A program made the position numbers and the translations under genes. A stretch of 13,224 nucleotides of DNA from NCBI GenBank assembly GCA_030633225.1, contig DAOVTF010000015.1, forward strand, positions 1 to 13,224, read 5' to 3'. Shown piece by piece: positions 1 through 7,386 of the stretch; position 1 is the stretch's first letter, and the number at the start of each line of letters is the position of its first letter. The notes below the pieces were generated by a model, which worked only from the letters and a program-made list of their open reading frames with translations, was not told where the DNA came from and searched no databases. The DNA is from Flavobacteriaceae bacterium. Lineage in GTDB: Bacteria > Bacteroidota > Bacteroidia > Flavobacteriales > Flavobacteriaceae.

Positions 1-624
1 ATGAGCCAGCAGTTTTGCAAGACAATTTCTTTGAACTAGATGGTTGATAATATTTTGCTTTATACCAATGTCTAAAGCTGCAATTTTATACTTAGCGTTT
101 TTGTTACCAACTGTATATGCTTTTTTAGTTGAGACCTTTGAGGCAAGTTCTAATCCTTCCATCGAAGAAGTTTCTTCCAGTTTCCTTTTAAGATAATCTA
201 AATCGGTATTGGTCGAAATAACAGCATTCATAGCGCCTTTATCTCTAATATATCTTACTAGTGCCCTAGTATCAACATCAGAAATTGCAACAAAATTTTG
301 TTTTTTAAAATATTCAAATAATGATTCATCAGAATTTATTCTAGAATAATCAAAACTGAAATTTTTACAGATTAAACCAGAGATCTTAATTGATTCGGAC
401 TCTTGTTCATTTTGATTTACACCGTAATTTCCAATATGTGCATTTGTTGACACCATCAATTGACCATAGTAGGAAGGGTCGGTAAAAATTTCTTGATAAC
501 CAGTCATACCGGTATTAAAACAAATTTCCCCTGTGGCTGTTCCTTCAATTCCAATTGATTTACCTTCAAATATGGTTCCATCTTGCAATAAAACCAAAGC
601 TTTTTTTCTAATTTGGTGTTTCAT
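1..624 (-). CDS. carA: Carbamoyl-phosphate synthase small (glutaminase) subunit, 3' end outside the window
   Basis: Hand translation from the ATG at 624 gives 208 uninterrupted codons that run off the window edge. The family is about 360-380 residues, so the catalytic half of the glutaminase domain is missing. The N-terminal small-chain domain is clear: GTIFEGKSIGIEG (residues 17-28), TGEICFNTGMTGYQEIFTDP (residues 31-50), NAHIGNYG (about 61-68) and DTRALVRYIRDKGAMNAVI (about 118-136). The class I amidotransferase domain starts near residue 180 at KIAALDIGIKQNI; its Cys-His-Glu triad would lie beyond the edge. The enzyme supplies ammonia from glutamine to the CarB synthetase in the cytoplasm, making carbamoyl phosphate for pyrimidine and arginine synthesis. 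It lies 29 bp after a secreted-protein gene with no terminator between them, so it may be partly co-transcribed with that gene or use a promoter in the gap. No Shine-Dalgarno sequence is visible. The assignment is secure. Confidence 0.96.
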   Translation of the reverse strand, partial: MKHQIRKKALVLLQDGTIFEGKSIGIEGTATGEICFNTGMTGYQEIFTDPSYYGQLMVSTNAHIGNYGVNQNEQESESIKISGLICKNFSFDYSRINSDESLFEYFKKQNFVAISDVDTRALVRYIRDKGAMNAVISTNTDLDYLKRKLEETSSMEGLELASKVSTKKAYTVGNKNAKYKIAALDIGIKQNIINHLVQRNCLAKLLAH

Positions 625-631
625 TTTAAAT

Positions 632-659
632 CTAAAATAGTATATTTTTACAATTACAA
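632..659 (-). promoter_or_regulatory. Weak candidate Bacteroidetes-type promoter for carA
   Basis: On the minus strand TATTTTAG (632-639) resembles the Bacteroidetes -7 element TAnnTTTG with one mismatch. It lies 17 nt downstream of a TTG (657-659) that could serve as a minimal -33 element. It ends 7 bp before the carA ATG, which would leave an almost leaderless transcript. The region is very AT-rich, so chance matches are likely. It is listed only because carA would otherwise depend on read-through from the secreted-protein genes. Confidence 0.18.
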
Positions 660-1319
660 TTTGTTATAATACTCAAATATTTCAATTACATCTTCTTCCT
701 TTTTAAATGATAATTTATTCTCTTTAATAAATTTCTTTACTAAATCATTATTTTCTTTAAAAATACTAGATATACTTTTTCTTGAAGGAATATATTTCTC
801 AAAACCCCCATTATTCCCCCTCTTTATGTAAAAATCATCTATTATTTTAAATCTATTCTTTTCTTTTGTTCCATCAATTGGGTTAAACATACCTTCTACT
901 ATTTCGACTTTATACTTTTTAAGTAAATTTATTTTAACCCCGCCATTCAATACCTCATAAAAAGATTCATTATATTTTTTAAATACTTTTTTGTTAATTG
1001 TAAAGGAATCAATTTTAGCTTTATTATATACGAAAACAGAATCTTTGCCTTTTAACGATCCAATCTCATCTGATAAAATATTATAATTTAATTTTCTTAG
1101 GGAATGTTTGTTGCCTTCAGAATAAACAATCCCAGGATTTTCCCAATTAGGAAATAAAAAAGGTGTTCCAATAATTTCTTCTTTATTTGGGTTTTTTAAT
1201 TGCTTTGTGAACAAATCGTTCATACTTGTAACTGACCCTATGATAGATTCAGCTTCAAGTGTTTGCGCATTAGCAAAAAGAAAGGGTAAGAATGAAAATA
1301 TTAAAAGAATGATTTTCAT
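654..1319 (-). CDS. Small secreted protein of unknown function, paralog A
   Basis: A 221-residue protein that I cannot name. Residues 1-19 form a signal peptide (MKIILLIFSFLPFLFANAQ: short basic start, hydrophobic core, ANA/Q cleavage site), so it is probably periplasmic or outer-membrane associated. There is no lipobox Cys and no further membrane segment. Recognisable blocks are FPNWENPGIVYSEG (about 56-69), LRKLNYNIL (about 74-82), IDSFTINKKVFKKYNESFYEVL (in two parts, about 103-124), a Lys-rich middle, and a C-terminal FIKENKLSFKKEED block (about 197-210). The same blocks in the same order occur in the gene immediately upstream, so the two are tandem paralogs. From memory, proteins with FYEVL in the middle and LSFKKEED near the C terminus are common in Bacteroidetes and uncharacterised. 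There are no catalytic motifs or enzyme folds that I recognise. The sequence is clearly more AT-rich than the ribosomal genes. ORF reality is well supported by the signal peptide and the paralogy. Confidence 0.85.
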   Translation of the reverse strand: MKIILLIFSFLPFLFANAQTLEAESIIGSVTSMNDLFTKQLKNPNKEEIIGTPFLFPNWENPGIVYSEGNKHSLRKLNYNILSDEIGSLKGKDSVFVYNKAKIDSFTINKKVFKKYNESFYEVLNGGVKINLLKKYKVEIVEGMFNPIDGTKEKNRFKIIDDFYIKRGNNGGFEKYIPSRKSISSIFKENNDLVKKFIKENKLSFKKEEDVIEIFEYYNKL

Positions 1320-1337
1320 ATTTATTTAATTTATCTA

Positions 1338-1345
1338 CAAAAATA
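1338..1345 (-). promoter_or_regulatory. Candidate -7 promoter element upstream of secreted paralog A
   Basis: The minus strand reads TATTTTTG, an exact match to the Bacteroidetes -7 consensus TAnnTTTG, 18 bp before the ATG of paralog A in the 49-bp gap between the two paralogs. No TTTG -33 element is found at the expected distance upstream, and the whole gap is nearly all A/T. This weakens the call. If real, paralog A and possibly carA could be transcribed separately from paralog B. Confidence 0.3.
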
Positions 1346-1368
1346 ACTATATTTTAACTAAAAATATT

Positions 1369-2016
1369 TTAAATCATATAATCAATTATTTTTATAATAT
1401 CTTCTTCCTTTTTATATGATAATCTTTCTTTCTTGACAAAACTTTTAAGTTTATCCTCATCTGATTCATATAATTTAATAATACTATTTTTATTAAGCTC
1501 TATTTTATTAAAATCTTCTTTCGATACAATTAAATATTTATAATTTAATGACACTGTTGTCTCACCTTTTGGTCCACTTAATCTTTTATCTTCTCCTCTT
1601 GTATATCTTACATCATGTTTTTTTAAAAATTGGTTATCCCCGTTTTCATATAAAACCTCGTAAAATGAACTTCCTATTTTTTTAAATAAATGGTTATTTA
1701 TGGATACTGAATCAATGGAAGATTTTCCATAAGAAAATAGCTGATCTTTTTTCAATCTACTTTCAAAAGAATTTGTTTCAACATTAAAATTGATATTATT
1801 TAATTGATATGTTTTATTATCAACATATAAAACACCATAATTTTTCCACGTAGGAAATATATAAATATTATCATCAATATCTTTTAATTCACCGACAAAT
1901 TCTACTCCTTGATTAGTAACTAATCTACTTTCAATATTTTTTATAGTAATTCGTTGAGAAAAAGCGAAACTAATTCCAATAAAAAACATTAAAATAATTA
2001 TACTTGATTTATTCAT
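1369..2016 (-). CDS. Small secreted protein of unknown function, paralog B
   Basis: A 215-residue protein of unknown function, the first gene after the ribosomal operon terminator. Residues 1-21 are a signal peptide (MNKSSIIILMFFIGISFAFSQ, cleavage probably between Ser and Gln). It shares ordered blocks with the gene downstream: FPTWKNYGVLYVDNKTY (about 54-70) against FPNWENPGIVY, IDSVSINNHLFKK then SSFYEVL (about 101-123), and FVKKERLSYKKEEDIIKI (about 193-210). In the 22-residue IDS...FYEVL block 14 positions are identical. In the C-terminal block about 13 of 26 are identical. Paralog B lacks the Gly-rich stretch FYIKRGNNGG of paralog A and has KYLIVSKEDF there instead. A mature domain of about 190 residues with alternating hydrophobic strands fits a small beta-rich periplasmic protein, but this is inference. 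It is strongly AT-rich: 1381-1440 has 11 G/C in 60 by hand count. Confidence 0.85.
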   Translation of the reverse strand: MNKSSIIILMFFIGISFAFSQRITIKNIESRLVTNQGVEFVGELKDIDDNIYIFPTWKNYGVLYVDNKTYQLNNINFNVETNSFESRLKKDQLFSYGKSSIDSVSINNHLFKKIGSSFYEVLYENGDNQFLKKHDVRYTRGEDKRLSGPKGETTVSLNYKYLIVSKEDFNKIELNKNSIIKLYESDEDKLKSFVKKERLSYKKEEDIIKIIDYMI

Positions 2017-2039
2017 AACAATTTTTATTCTAACTGTAT

Positions 2040-2074
2040 AAAAAAAGGATAAGTAAACTATATTACTTATCCTT
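2040..2074 (-). terminator. Rho-independent terminator of the ribosomal operon
   Basis: On the minus strand AAGGATAAGTAA (2063-2074) and TTACTTATCCTT (2045-2056) form a perfect 12-bp stem with the 6-nt loop TATAGT. The T run across 2040-2046 overlaps the end of the stem. It starts 26 bp after the rplQ stop codon, in the orientation of the ribosomal genes. In the plus direction the stem is followed only by a broken A/T stretch, so it acts mainly on minus-strand transcripts. The stem is A/T-rich but long. It separates the S10-spc-alpha unit from the secreted paralogs and carA. Confidence 0.85.
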
Positions 2075-2100
2075 AAATTTATTTTAATATAAAATCATAT

Positions 2101-2625
2101 TTATGCTTCTTCTTTGTTATCAGCATCTTTTGATTTAGGTTCTTCAACAACTTTTGGAGTAGATTCTTTCGCAACAGATTCAACCGATTCTGGCTTATTT
2201 GAAACTTTTTTACCTCCTCTTCTACGAGTAGATTTTTTCTTTTTAGTTCCTTTTGGATTATATATTTCATTATAATCAACCAATTCAACCATTGCCATAT
2301 CAGCATTATCTCCCTGACGATTTCCTAATTTAATAATACGAACATATCCTCCTGGTCTATCTCCAACTTTTACAGCAACATCTCTAAATAATTCAGCAAC
2401 CGCTTCTTTGCTTCTTAAATTACTAAATACTAGTCTTCTATTATGTGTTGAATCATTTTTTGATTTAGTAATTATCGGCTCAACATATTGACGTAAAGCT
2501 TTAGCTTTTGCTACAGTAGTATTAATACGTTTATGCTCAATTAATGAACAAGCCATATTAGCCAACATAGCTTTTCTATGCGCCGTTTTTCTACTTAAAT
2601 GATTAAATTTCTTTCCGTGTCTCAT
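2101..2625 (-). CDS. rplQ: 50S ribosomal protein bL17 with charged C-terminal extension
   Basis: A protein of the large subunit that lies near the peptide exit tunnel. The core spans residues 1-120: [20 protein letters not shown] at the N terminus, [18 protein letters not shown] (28-45), [14 protein letters not shown] (57-70) and [20 protein letters not shown] (88-107). E. coli bL17 is about 127 residues. This one has 174 because of a low-complexity tail: a basic stretch around 126-144 ([13 protein letters not shown]) and then an acidic Glu/Lys/Ser/Pro-rich end. Tails of this kind are known in Bacteroidetes bL17. It is the last gene of the alpha block, 71 bp after rpoA and followed directly by the terminator. 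A 75-residue ORF across 2079-2306 in another frame is a by-product of the repetitive Lys/Glu tail. Confidence 0.98.
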   Translation of the reverse strand: MRHGKKFNHLSRKTAHRKAMLANMACSLIEHKRINTTVAKAKALRQYVEPIITKSKNDSTHNRRLVFSNLRSKEAVAELFRDVAVKVGDRPGGYVRIIKLGNRQGDNADMAMVELVDYNEIYNPKGTKKKKSTRRRGGKKVSNKPESVESVAKESTPKVVEEPKSKDADNKEEA

Positions 2626-2696
2626 TTTTATTTTTTTAACTTCAAACCCAAATTATAATACCAATAGTTTTCGGTAATATTTTTCGAATAAAAAAT
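2626..2696. other. rpoA-rplQ intergenic spacer
   Basis: This 71-bp spacer is longer than most junctions in the cluster. The only pairing I see is a weak TACC/GGTA stem of 4 bp, with no T run and no TAnnTTTG promoter element. It ends in an A-rich leader before the rplQ ATG. I can support no function for it. Confidence 0.4.
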
Positions 2697-3689
2697 TTAC
2701 TCTTTATCTAATTTATATTTTGCTAAATCCATACCAAAGGTCAAACCTTTAACATTTACCAATTCATCTAATTCTGTAAGTGATTTTTTTCCAAAATTTC
2801 TAAACTTCATTAAATCACTTTTATTAAATGAAACCAAATCACCTAAGGTATCAACTTCTGCCGCTTTCAAACAATTTAAAGCTCTAACAGATAAATCCAT
2901 ATCTATTAAACGAGTTTTTAATAATTGACGCATATGAAGTGATTCTTCATCATAGGTTTCAGTTTTTGCAATTTCATCAGCTTCTAAAGTAATACGCTCA
3001 TCAGAGAATAACATAAAGTGATGAATTAATATTTTTGCAGCTTCCGTTAATGCATTTTGAGGCGTAATAGAACCATCAGTAATTATATCAAAAACTAATT
3101 TTTCATAATCTGTTTTTTGCTCTACACGAAAATTCTCAACTGCATATTTTACATTTTTTATTGGTGTGTAAATTGAATCAATAAATATTGTTCCTAAAGG
3201 AGCTGAAACTTTTTTATTTTCTTCAGCTAATACAAAACCTCTACCTTTTTCAATAGTGATTTCCATATCTAATTTTACTGAAGATTCCATATTACAAATA
3301 ACCAAATCTGAGTTTAACACTTGAAAACCAGAAATAAAATTCTGAAAATCTCCAGCTGTTAATTGCTCTTGACCTTTTACTGATAAAACAACAGTTTCAT
3401 TATCAGTCTCTTCTATTTGTTGTTTAAAACGAATTTGTTTTAAATTTAAAATAATTTCTGTAACATCTTCAACAACACCTTTTATAGTTGAAAATTCATG
3501 TTCTACTCCTTCAATTCTTAAAGAAGTTATTGCATATCCATCTAATGATGACAAAAGAACTCTTCTTAAAGCATTTCCTACTGTTAATCCGTACCCTGGT
3601 TCTAAAGGTTTGAATTCAAATCTTCCATCGAAATCGGTTGATTCGATCATTAATACTTTGTCTGGTTTCTGAAAATTTAATATAGCCAT
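2697..3689 (-). CDS. rpoA: DNA-directed RNA polymerase alpha subunit
   Basis: The 330-residue length is normal for the family. The N-terminal assembly domain (about 1-235) carries [20 protein letters not shown] (31-50), the dimer-interface helix typical of alpha subunits, as well as EKGRGFV (147-153), the [16 protein letters not shown] segment (175-190) and [12 protein letters not shown] (214-225). A flexible acidic linker follows (about 235-255). The C-terminal domain (about 262-320) holds the helix-hairpin-helix signature [20 protein letters not shown] and FRNFGKKSL (296-304), which contacts upstream promoter DNA and regulators. The protein dimerises to nucleate beta and beta' assembly in the cytoplasm. 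The gene is 24 bp after rpsD, in the standard rpsM-rpsK-rpsD-rpoA-rplQ order. No residue appears to be missing. Confidence 0.99.
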   Translation of the reverse strand: MAILNFQKPDKVLMIESTDFDGRFEFKPLEPGYGLTVGNALRRVLLSSLDGYAITSLRIEGVEHEFSTIKGVVEDVTEIILNLKQIRFKQQIEETDNETVVLSVKGQEQLTAGDFQNFISGFQVLNSDLVICNMESSVKLDMEITIEKGRGFVLAEENKKVSAPLGTIFIDSIYTPIKNVKYAVENFRVEQKTDYEKLVFDIITDGSITPQNALTEAAKILIHHFMLFSDERITLEADEIAKTETYDEESLHMRQLLKTRLIDMDLSVRALNCLKAAEVDTLGDLVSFNKSDLMKFRNFGKKSLTELDELVNVKGLTFGMDLAKYKLDKE

Positions 3690-3713
3690 AAGTTTTGATT
3701 CTATCTTTAAAAA

Positions 3714-4319
3714 TTATTTAGAGTATAACTCAACAATAAATTGTTCGTTAATGTTTTCTGGTATTTGAATTCTTTCTGGTACAGTTACAAATCTTCCTTC
3801 AAGAGTTTCTGTATTCCATGATAACCATTCATAAACATTTGATTTGGCCGCTAAAGAATTTTCTATTGCAACTAATGATTTAGATTTTTCACGTACACCA
3901 ATAACATCTCCTTCTTTAAGCGAGTATGATGGGATATTAACTAAATCACCATTTACAGTAATATGTCTGTGCGATACCAATTGGCGCGCTCCTCTTCTAG
4001 ATGGAGAAATTCCTAAACGGAAAACTACATTATCTAAACGAGATTCACATAATTGTAGTAATACTTCACCAGTAATACCTTTACTTCTTTGTGATCTTTC
4101 AAAAAGATTGCGGAATTGACGTTCTAATATACCATAAGTATATTTTGCTTTTTGTTTTTCTTTTAATTGTAAAGCATATTCAGATTGTTTACCTCTTCTT
4201 CTATTGTTTCCGTGTTGTCCCGGAGGGTAATTTCTTTTTTCTAATGCTTTGTCTTCCCCGAAGATTGGTTCTCCAAACTTACGAGCAATTTTTGATGTTG
4301 GTCCTGTATATCTTGCCAT
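3714..4319 (-). CDS. rpsD: 30S ribosomal protein uS4
   Basis: A protein of 201 residues, close to the usual 200-208. It binds 16S rRNA early in 30S assembly and in many bacteria represses its own operon. [20 protein letters not shown] starts the protein. [20 protein letters not shown] (31-50) and [20 protein letters not shown] (50-69) form the helical N-terminal domain. The S4 RNA-binding domain covers about 92-155 ([38 protein letters not shown]). The N terminus lacks the CxxC-type zinc cluster of some homologs, so this is the zinc-free form. A 134-bp spacer with paired segments precedes the gene and is the likeliest autoregulatory site in this window. A 287-bp plus-strand ORF overlapping the start is a shadow. 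Confidence 0.99.
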   Translation of the reverse strand: MARYTGPTSKIARKFGEPIFGEDKALEKRNYPPGQHGNNRRRGKQSEYALQLKEKQKAKYTYGILERQFRNLFERSQRSKGITGEVLLQLCESRLDNVVFRLGISPSRRGARQLVSHRHITVNGDLVNIPSYSLKEGDVIGVREKSKSLVAIENSLAAKSNVYEWLSWNTETLEGRFVTVPERIQIPENINEQFIVELYSK

Positions 4320-4453
4320 TTTATATTTATTTAAGGGATTATGAATTAAGGCATTCCTTCGATAATCTCAATCCTTAGTTATTTAATTTATTATTTAACA
4401 GTATTTTTTCAAATTAACCTTCCTATTGTTAGCAGGCTAATTCAATATAAAAT
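4320..4453 (-). promoter_or_regulatory. Candidate structured leader RNA upstream of rpsD (possible uS4 autoregulatory site)
   Basis: This is the longest untranslated gap inside the operon. On the minus strand one hairpin is built from three collinear stems: TAAGG (4373-4377) with CCTTA (4332-4336), GATTAT (4362-4367) with ATAATC (4337-4342), and AAGG (4356-4359) with CCTT (4348-4351), closed by the loop AATG. The 3' strands of the two outer stems are contiguous, while the 5' side carries a 5-nt bulge, ATTGA. Further upstream UUAGCCU (4434-4440) can pair with AGGUUAA (4414-4420), including one G-U pair, around a 13-nt loop. The main hairpin ends 12 nt before the rpsD ATG, so folding could block ribosome access. 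uS4 represses translation through leader RNA in E. coli and Bacillus. I recall uS4 leader motifs being predicted in Bacteroidetes but cannot check a match here. There is no T run, so attenuation is less likely than translational control. Confidence 0.55.
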
Positions 4454-4837
4454 TTAAACTCTTCTTCTTTTTGGTGGTCTACAACCATTATGTGCTATTG
4501 GCGTAACATCAATTATTTCTGTCACCTCAATACCATTATTATGCAATGTTCTAATCGCAGATTCTCTTCCGTTACCTGGACCTTTTACATAAACTTTAAC
4601 CTTACGTAATCCAGCTTCATGAGCAACTTTTGCACAATCTTCAGCAGCAGTTTGAGCTGCATACGGAGTGTTCTTTTTTGAACCTCTAAATCCTTGCTTA
4701 CCTGCACTAGACCAAGATATTACATCTCCTTTTTTATTAGTTAAAGAGATAATAATATTATTGAATGAGGCAGTTATATGCGCTTCTCCTACAGCTTCAA
4801 CAATTACTTTGCGTTTTTTTGAACTTGATTTTGCCAT
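4454..4837 (-). CDS. rpsK: 30S ribosomal protein uS11
   Basis: A 127-residue platform protein that helps form the mRNA exit cleft of the small subunit. Diagnostic segments are [20 protein letters not shown] (residues 19-38), [20 protein letters not shown] (43-62), the [17 protein letters not shown] block (about 82-98), and the C-terminal [10 protein letters not shown], whose Arg-rich tail contacts 16S rRNA. Its length is normal. It starts 11 bp after the rpsM stop and is followed by the 134-bp rpsD leader, so the rpsM-rpsK pair and the rpsD-rpoA-rplQ group could be translated under different control. Confidence 0.99.
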   Translation of the reverse strand: MAKSSSKKRKVIVEAVGEAHITASFNNIIISLTNKKGDVISWSSAGKQGFRGSKKNTPYAAQTAAEDCAKVAHEAGLRKVKVYVKGPGNGRESAIRTLHNNGIEVTEIIDVTPIAHNGCRPPKRRRV

Positions 4838-4848
4838 CTTATTAACTA

Positions 4849-5223
4849 TTATTTAAGTGCTTTCTTTTTACCTGCTACAGTTTTTCTTTTTCCTTTACGG
4901 GTTCTTGAATTATTCTTAGTTCTTTGCCCTCTTAACGGAAGACCAGATCTATGTCTAATTCCTCTATAACACCCAATATCCATTAAACGTTTAATGTTTA
5001 TTTGAATTTCAGATCTAAGTTCTCCTTCAATTTTTAAAGTTCCAACTTGCTCACGAATATTTGCAATTTGCTCATCGTTCCAATCTTGAACTTTAATACC
5101 TTCGTCAACTTTCGCATCAGCTAAAATTTCTTTTGCTCTGCTTCTTCCTATTCCAAAGATGTAGGTTAATGCTATAACTCCTCTTTTATTCTTTGGTATG
5201 TCAATTCCTGCTATTCTTGCCAT
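4849..5223 (-). CDS. rpsM: 30S ribosomal protein uS13
   Basis: A protein of 124 residues, within the usual 117-126. It sits in the head of the small subunit, contacts uS19 and the P-site tRNA, and forms inter-subunit bridges with the large subunit. [20 protein letters not shown] starts the protein. [14 protein letters not shown] (about 21-34) is the helix-hairpin-helix-like region. The [20 protein letters not shown] block (about 80-99) and [15 protein letters not shown] form the basic C-terminal tail that reaches toward the P site. It is 5 bp after the rpmJ stop codon, which suggests translational coupling. Confidence 0.99.
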   Translation of the reverse strand: MARIAGIDIPKNKRGVIALTYIFGIGRSRAKEILADAKVDEGIKVQDWNDEQIANIREQVGTLKIEGELRSEIQINIKRLMDIGCYRGIRHRSGLPLRGQRTKNNSRTRKGKRKTVAGKKKALK

Positions 5224-5228
5224 AATAA

Positions 5229-5345
5229 TTATCCTTGTCTTTGTTTAAATCTAGGATTCTTTTTGTTGATTACATATAATCTGCCCTTTCTGCGTACTAT
5301 AATGCAGTCGGCACTTCTTTTTTTAACTGATGCTCTTACTTTCAT
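5229..5345 (-). CDS. rpmJ: 50S ribosomal protein bL36, zinc-free form
   Basis: Hand translation gives 38 codons plus a TAA stop: [20 protein letters not shown], then [18 protein letters not shown]. The length and the RRKGR...[10 protein letters not shown] ending are diagnostic of bL36. The zinc-ribbon form carries three Cys and one His, whereas this protein has a single Cys (residue 14) and no His. It is therefore the zinc-independent form, which suits growth under zinc limitation. It lies between infA (14 bp upstream) and rpsM (5 bp downstream), its conserved position. The protein sits on the large subunit and stabilises 23S rRNA. Confidence 0.97.
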   Translation of the reverse strand: MKVRASVKKRSADCIIVRRKGRLYVINKKNPRFKQRQG

Positions 5346-5359
5346 CTTAATGTTGTTCT

Positions 5360-5575
5360 TTAATATCTATAAGTAATTCTTGCCTTAGATAAATCATAAG
5401 GACTCATTTCTAACTTTACTTTATCTCCAGGTAATAATTTAATATAATGCATTCGCATTTTACCTGAAATATGAGCTGTAACTATATGCCCATTTTCTAA
5501 TTCAACTCTAAACATAGCATTTGATAATGCTTCGTTTATTTTACCATCTTGTTCTATTGCCGGTTGTTTAGCCAT
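5360..5575 (-). CDS. infA: Translation initiation factor IF-1
   Basis: A protein of 71 residues, the normal IF-1 length of 71-73. It is a single S1-like OB-fold domain that occupies the A site of the 30S subunit during initiation. Characteristic segments are [20 protein letters not shown] (12-31), [20 protein letters not shown] (33-52), [19 protein letters not shown] (53-71). It starts 2 bp after the secY stop. In E. coli infA is elsewhere, and in Bacillus adk and map lie between secY and infA. The direct secY-infA-rpmJ arrangement is typical of Flavobacteriia. Confidence 0.99.
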   Translation of the reverse strand: MAKQPAIEQDGKINEALSNAMFRVELENGHIVTAHISGKMRMHYIKLLPGDKVKLEMSPYDLSKARITYRY

Positions 5576-5577
5576 AA

Positions 5578-6912
5578 TTAATACGATACTTTTCTTTTTG
5601 ACCCAGCTTTCATTAACCCGTCATAATGACGATTTAATAAGTGAGCGTTTATTTGCTGTAGGGTATCAATTGCAACTCCTACCATAATTAATAAAGATGT
5701 ACCACCATAAAAAATAGCCCATCCAGGTTGTACTCCAGCTTGAGTAATAATTGCTGGTAAAATAGCTAATAAAGCTAAAAATATGGATCCTGGTAAAGTA
5801 ATACGAGATAGTATAGTATCTAAAAAGTCAGCAGTATCTTTTCCTGGTCTAACTCCGGGAACAAATCCTCCTCCTCTTTTTAAATCATCTGCCATTTTAT
5901 TTGTAGGTATTGTAATTGCCGTGTAAAAATAACTAAATATTATAATCAGTACTGCAAATAAAATATTATACCATAATCCAAACATATCTGTAAAAGCAAT
6001 TCCAATTGATTTAATTGTATTGTTATCTGAGCTTGCTAATAATCCCGGAACAAACATTAATGCTTGAGCAAAGATAATAGGCATTACACCAGATGAATTC
6101 AATTTTAACGGAATATATTGTCTAGCTCCCGCCGCATCCTGAATATTTCCGGCAACAGTTCTTCGAGCATATTGTACTTGAATTTTTCTCACAGCAGTTA
6201 CGAGTAACACACTTAAGAAAATAACAACAAACCATATTACAATTTCAATCAAGATCATAATCAAACCACCATTTGATTGATTCATTTTTGATGTAAATTC
6301 TTGCATAAATGATGCTGGAAAACGAGCTATAATACCAATCATAATTAATAATGATATACCATTACCAATTCCTTTATCTGTAATTTTTTCACCCAACCAC
6401 ATTGCAAAAACAGTTCCTGTTGTTAACAATAATATTGATGAAAAATAAAATAATGGTCCATGACCCAATAAAAATGCACTTTCAGGAATTCCTAAACTAG
6501 GTAAACTAACTATATATGCTGGTGCCTGAATCAATAAAATTGCAATAGTCAACCAACGTGTAATTTGATTGATTTTCTTTCTTCCACTTTCTCCTTCTTT
6601 CTGTAATTTTTGTAAATATGGCACTGCAATTCCCATTAACTGAACAACAATCGAAGCTGATATATACGGCATAATTCCCAATGCCATAACTGATGCTCTT
6701 GCAAAAGCTCCACCAGTAAATGCATTCAACAAACCTAATAATCCATCTTGAGTTTTATTCGCAATTCCAGACAATTGAGTTGGATCAATTCCTGGTAATG
6801 GAACTTGAGCAGCTAAACGATAAACTACCATTAACCCTAATGTTAATAGAATTTTATTTCTTAGCTCTTCAATTTTCCAAATATCTTGGATGGTATTTAT
6901 AAAATTTTTCAT
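5578..6912 (-). CDS. secY: Preprotein translocase channel subunit SecY
   Basis: A 444-residue integral inner-membrane protein, the pore of the SecYEG translocon through which secreted and membrane proteins pass. About ten hydrophobic segments are visible, the first around 21-36 and others near 119-137, 154-172, 185-197, 216-240, 273-292, 313-336, 375-390 and 398-416. The plug/TM2 region [20 protein letters not shown] (65-84) and [11 protein letters not shown] (84-94) are well conserved. [18 protein letters not shown] (173-190) is the loop before TM5. The cytosolic loop [20 protein letters not shown] (345-364) contains the residues that contact the ribosome and SecA. It is 14 bp after rplO, the standard end of the spc operon. 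It would export the two secreted paralogs encoded in this window. Confidence 0.99.
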   Translation of the reverse strand: MKNFINTIQDIWKIEELRNKILLTLGLMVVYRLAAQVPLPGIDPTQLSGIANKTQDGLLGLLNAFTGGAFARASVMALGIMPYISASIVVQLMGIAVPYLQKLQKEGESGRKKINQITRWLTIAILLIQAPAYIVSLPSLGIPESAFLLGHGPLFYFSSILLLTTGTVFAMWLGEKITDKGIGNGISLLIMIGIIARFPASFMQEFTSKMNQSNGGLIMILIEIVIWFVVIFLSVLLVTAVRKIQVQYARRTVAGNIQDAAGARQYIPLKLNSSGVMPIIFAQALMFVPGLLASSDNNTIKSIGIAFTDMFGLWYNILFAVLIIIFSYFYTAITIPTNKMADDLKRGGGFVPGVRPGKDTADFLDTILSRITLPGSIFLALLAILPAIITQAGVQPGWAIFYGGTSLLIMVGVAIDTLQQINAHLLNRHYDGLMKAGSKRKVSY

Positions 6913-6926
6913 TTAAATATTGATAA

Positions 6927-7376
6927 TTAAATGGTAACTGCTTCACCGCCGGCTTTCTCTATAGCTTCTTTTGCAGAAGCAGTAAATTTATGTACCGATA
7001 TATTTAATTTTGCTTTTAACTCTCCTCTACCTAAAATTTTAACTAAATCGTTCTTACCAACCAATCCATTTTCCATTAAAACCTCTAGTGTAACGGTATC
7101 TTTGATTTTACCGTCATCAACTAATTGTTGTAATTTATCTAAATTAATACCTTGGTATTCTTTACGATTTATGTTTTTAAATCCAAATTTAGGCACACGT
7201 CTTTGTAAAGGCATTTGCCCTCCTTCAAATCCAATTTTTCTTGAATAACCTGAACGAGATTTTTGACCTTTATGACCTCTAGTAGAAGTTCCTCCTTTAC
7301 CGGATCCTTCACCTCTACCTATCCTTTTTCTTGATTTTACTGAACCTTTTGCAGGTTGTAAGTTATTTAATTGCAT
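6927..7376 (-). CDS. rplO: 50S ribosomal protein uL15
   Basis: A 149-residue large-subunit protein with an extended N-terminal arm that threads into 23S rRNA. The Gly/Arg/Ser-rich arm is plain: SRKRIGRGEGSGKGGTSTRG (15-34) then HKGQKSRSGYSRKIGFEGGQ (35-54). The globular part follows: MPLQRRVPKFGFKN (55-68), NRKEYQGINLDKLQQL, and the C-terminal SVHKFTASAKEAIEKAGGEA. Length and start are standard. It lies between rpmD (10 bp upstream) and secY. Confidence 0.99.
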   Translation of the reverse strand: MQLNNLQPAKGSVKSRKRIGRGEGSGKGGTSTRGHKGQKSRSGYSRKIGFEGGQMPLQRRVPKFGFKNINRKEYQGINLDKLQQLVDDGKIKDTVTLEVLMENGLVGKNDLVKILGRGELKAKLNISVHKFTASAKEAIEKAGGEAVTI

Positions 7377-7386
7377 AACTTTTATC

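Noticed and set aside
654..2016. The two secreted paralogs as a toxin-immunity or effector pair
   Set aside because: They are homologous to each other, both have signal peptides, and neither shows nuclease, peptidase or pore-forming motifs; no delivery gene is nearby.
2079..2306. A 75-codon minus-strand ORF overlapping the rplQ 3' end
   Set aside because: It lies in another frame of the repetitive Lys/Glu-rich bL17 tail, shows Leu/Lys low complexity, and crosses the terminator region; a shadow ORF.
3844..4378. Two plus-strand ORFs opposite rpsD and its leader
   Set aside because: They are antisense to a conserved gene, have no recognisable motifs, and overlap each other; an effect of codon bias in rpsD.
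6931..7248. A 105-codon plus-strand ORF opposite rplO
   Set aside because: It is fully antisense to uL15, whose codon pattern leaves the opposite frame open; there is no leader or family signature.
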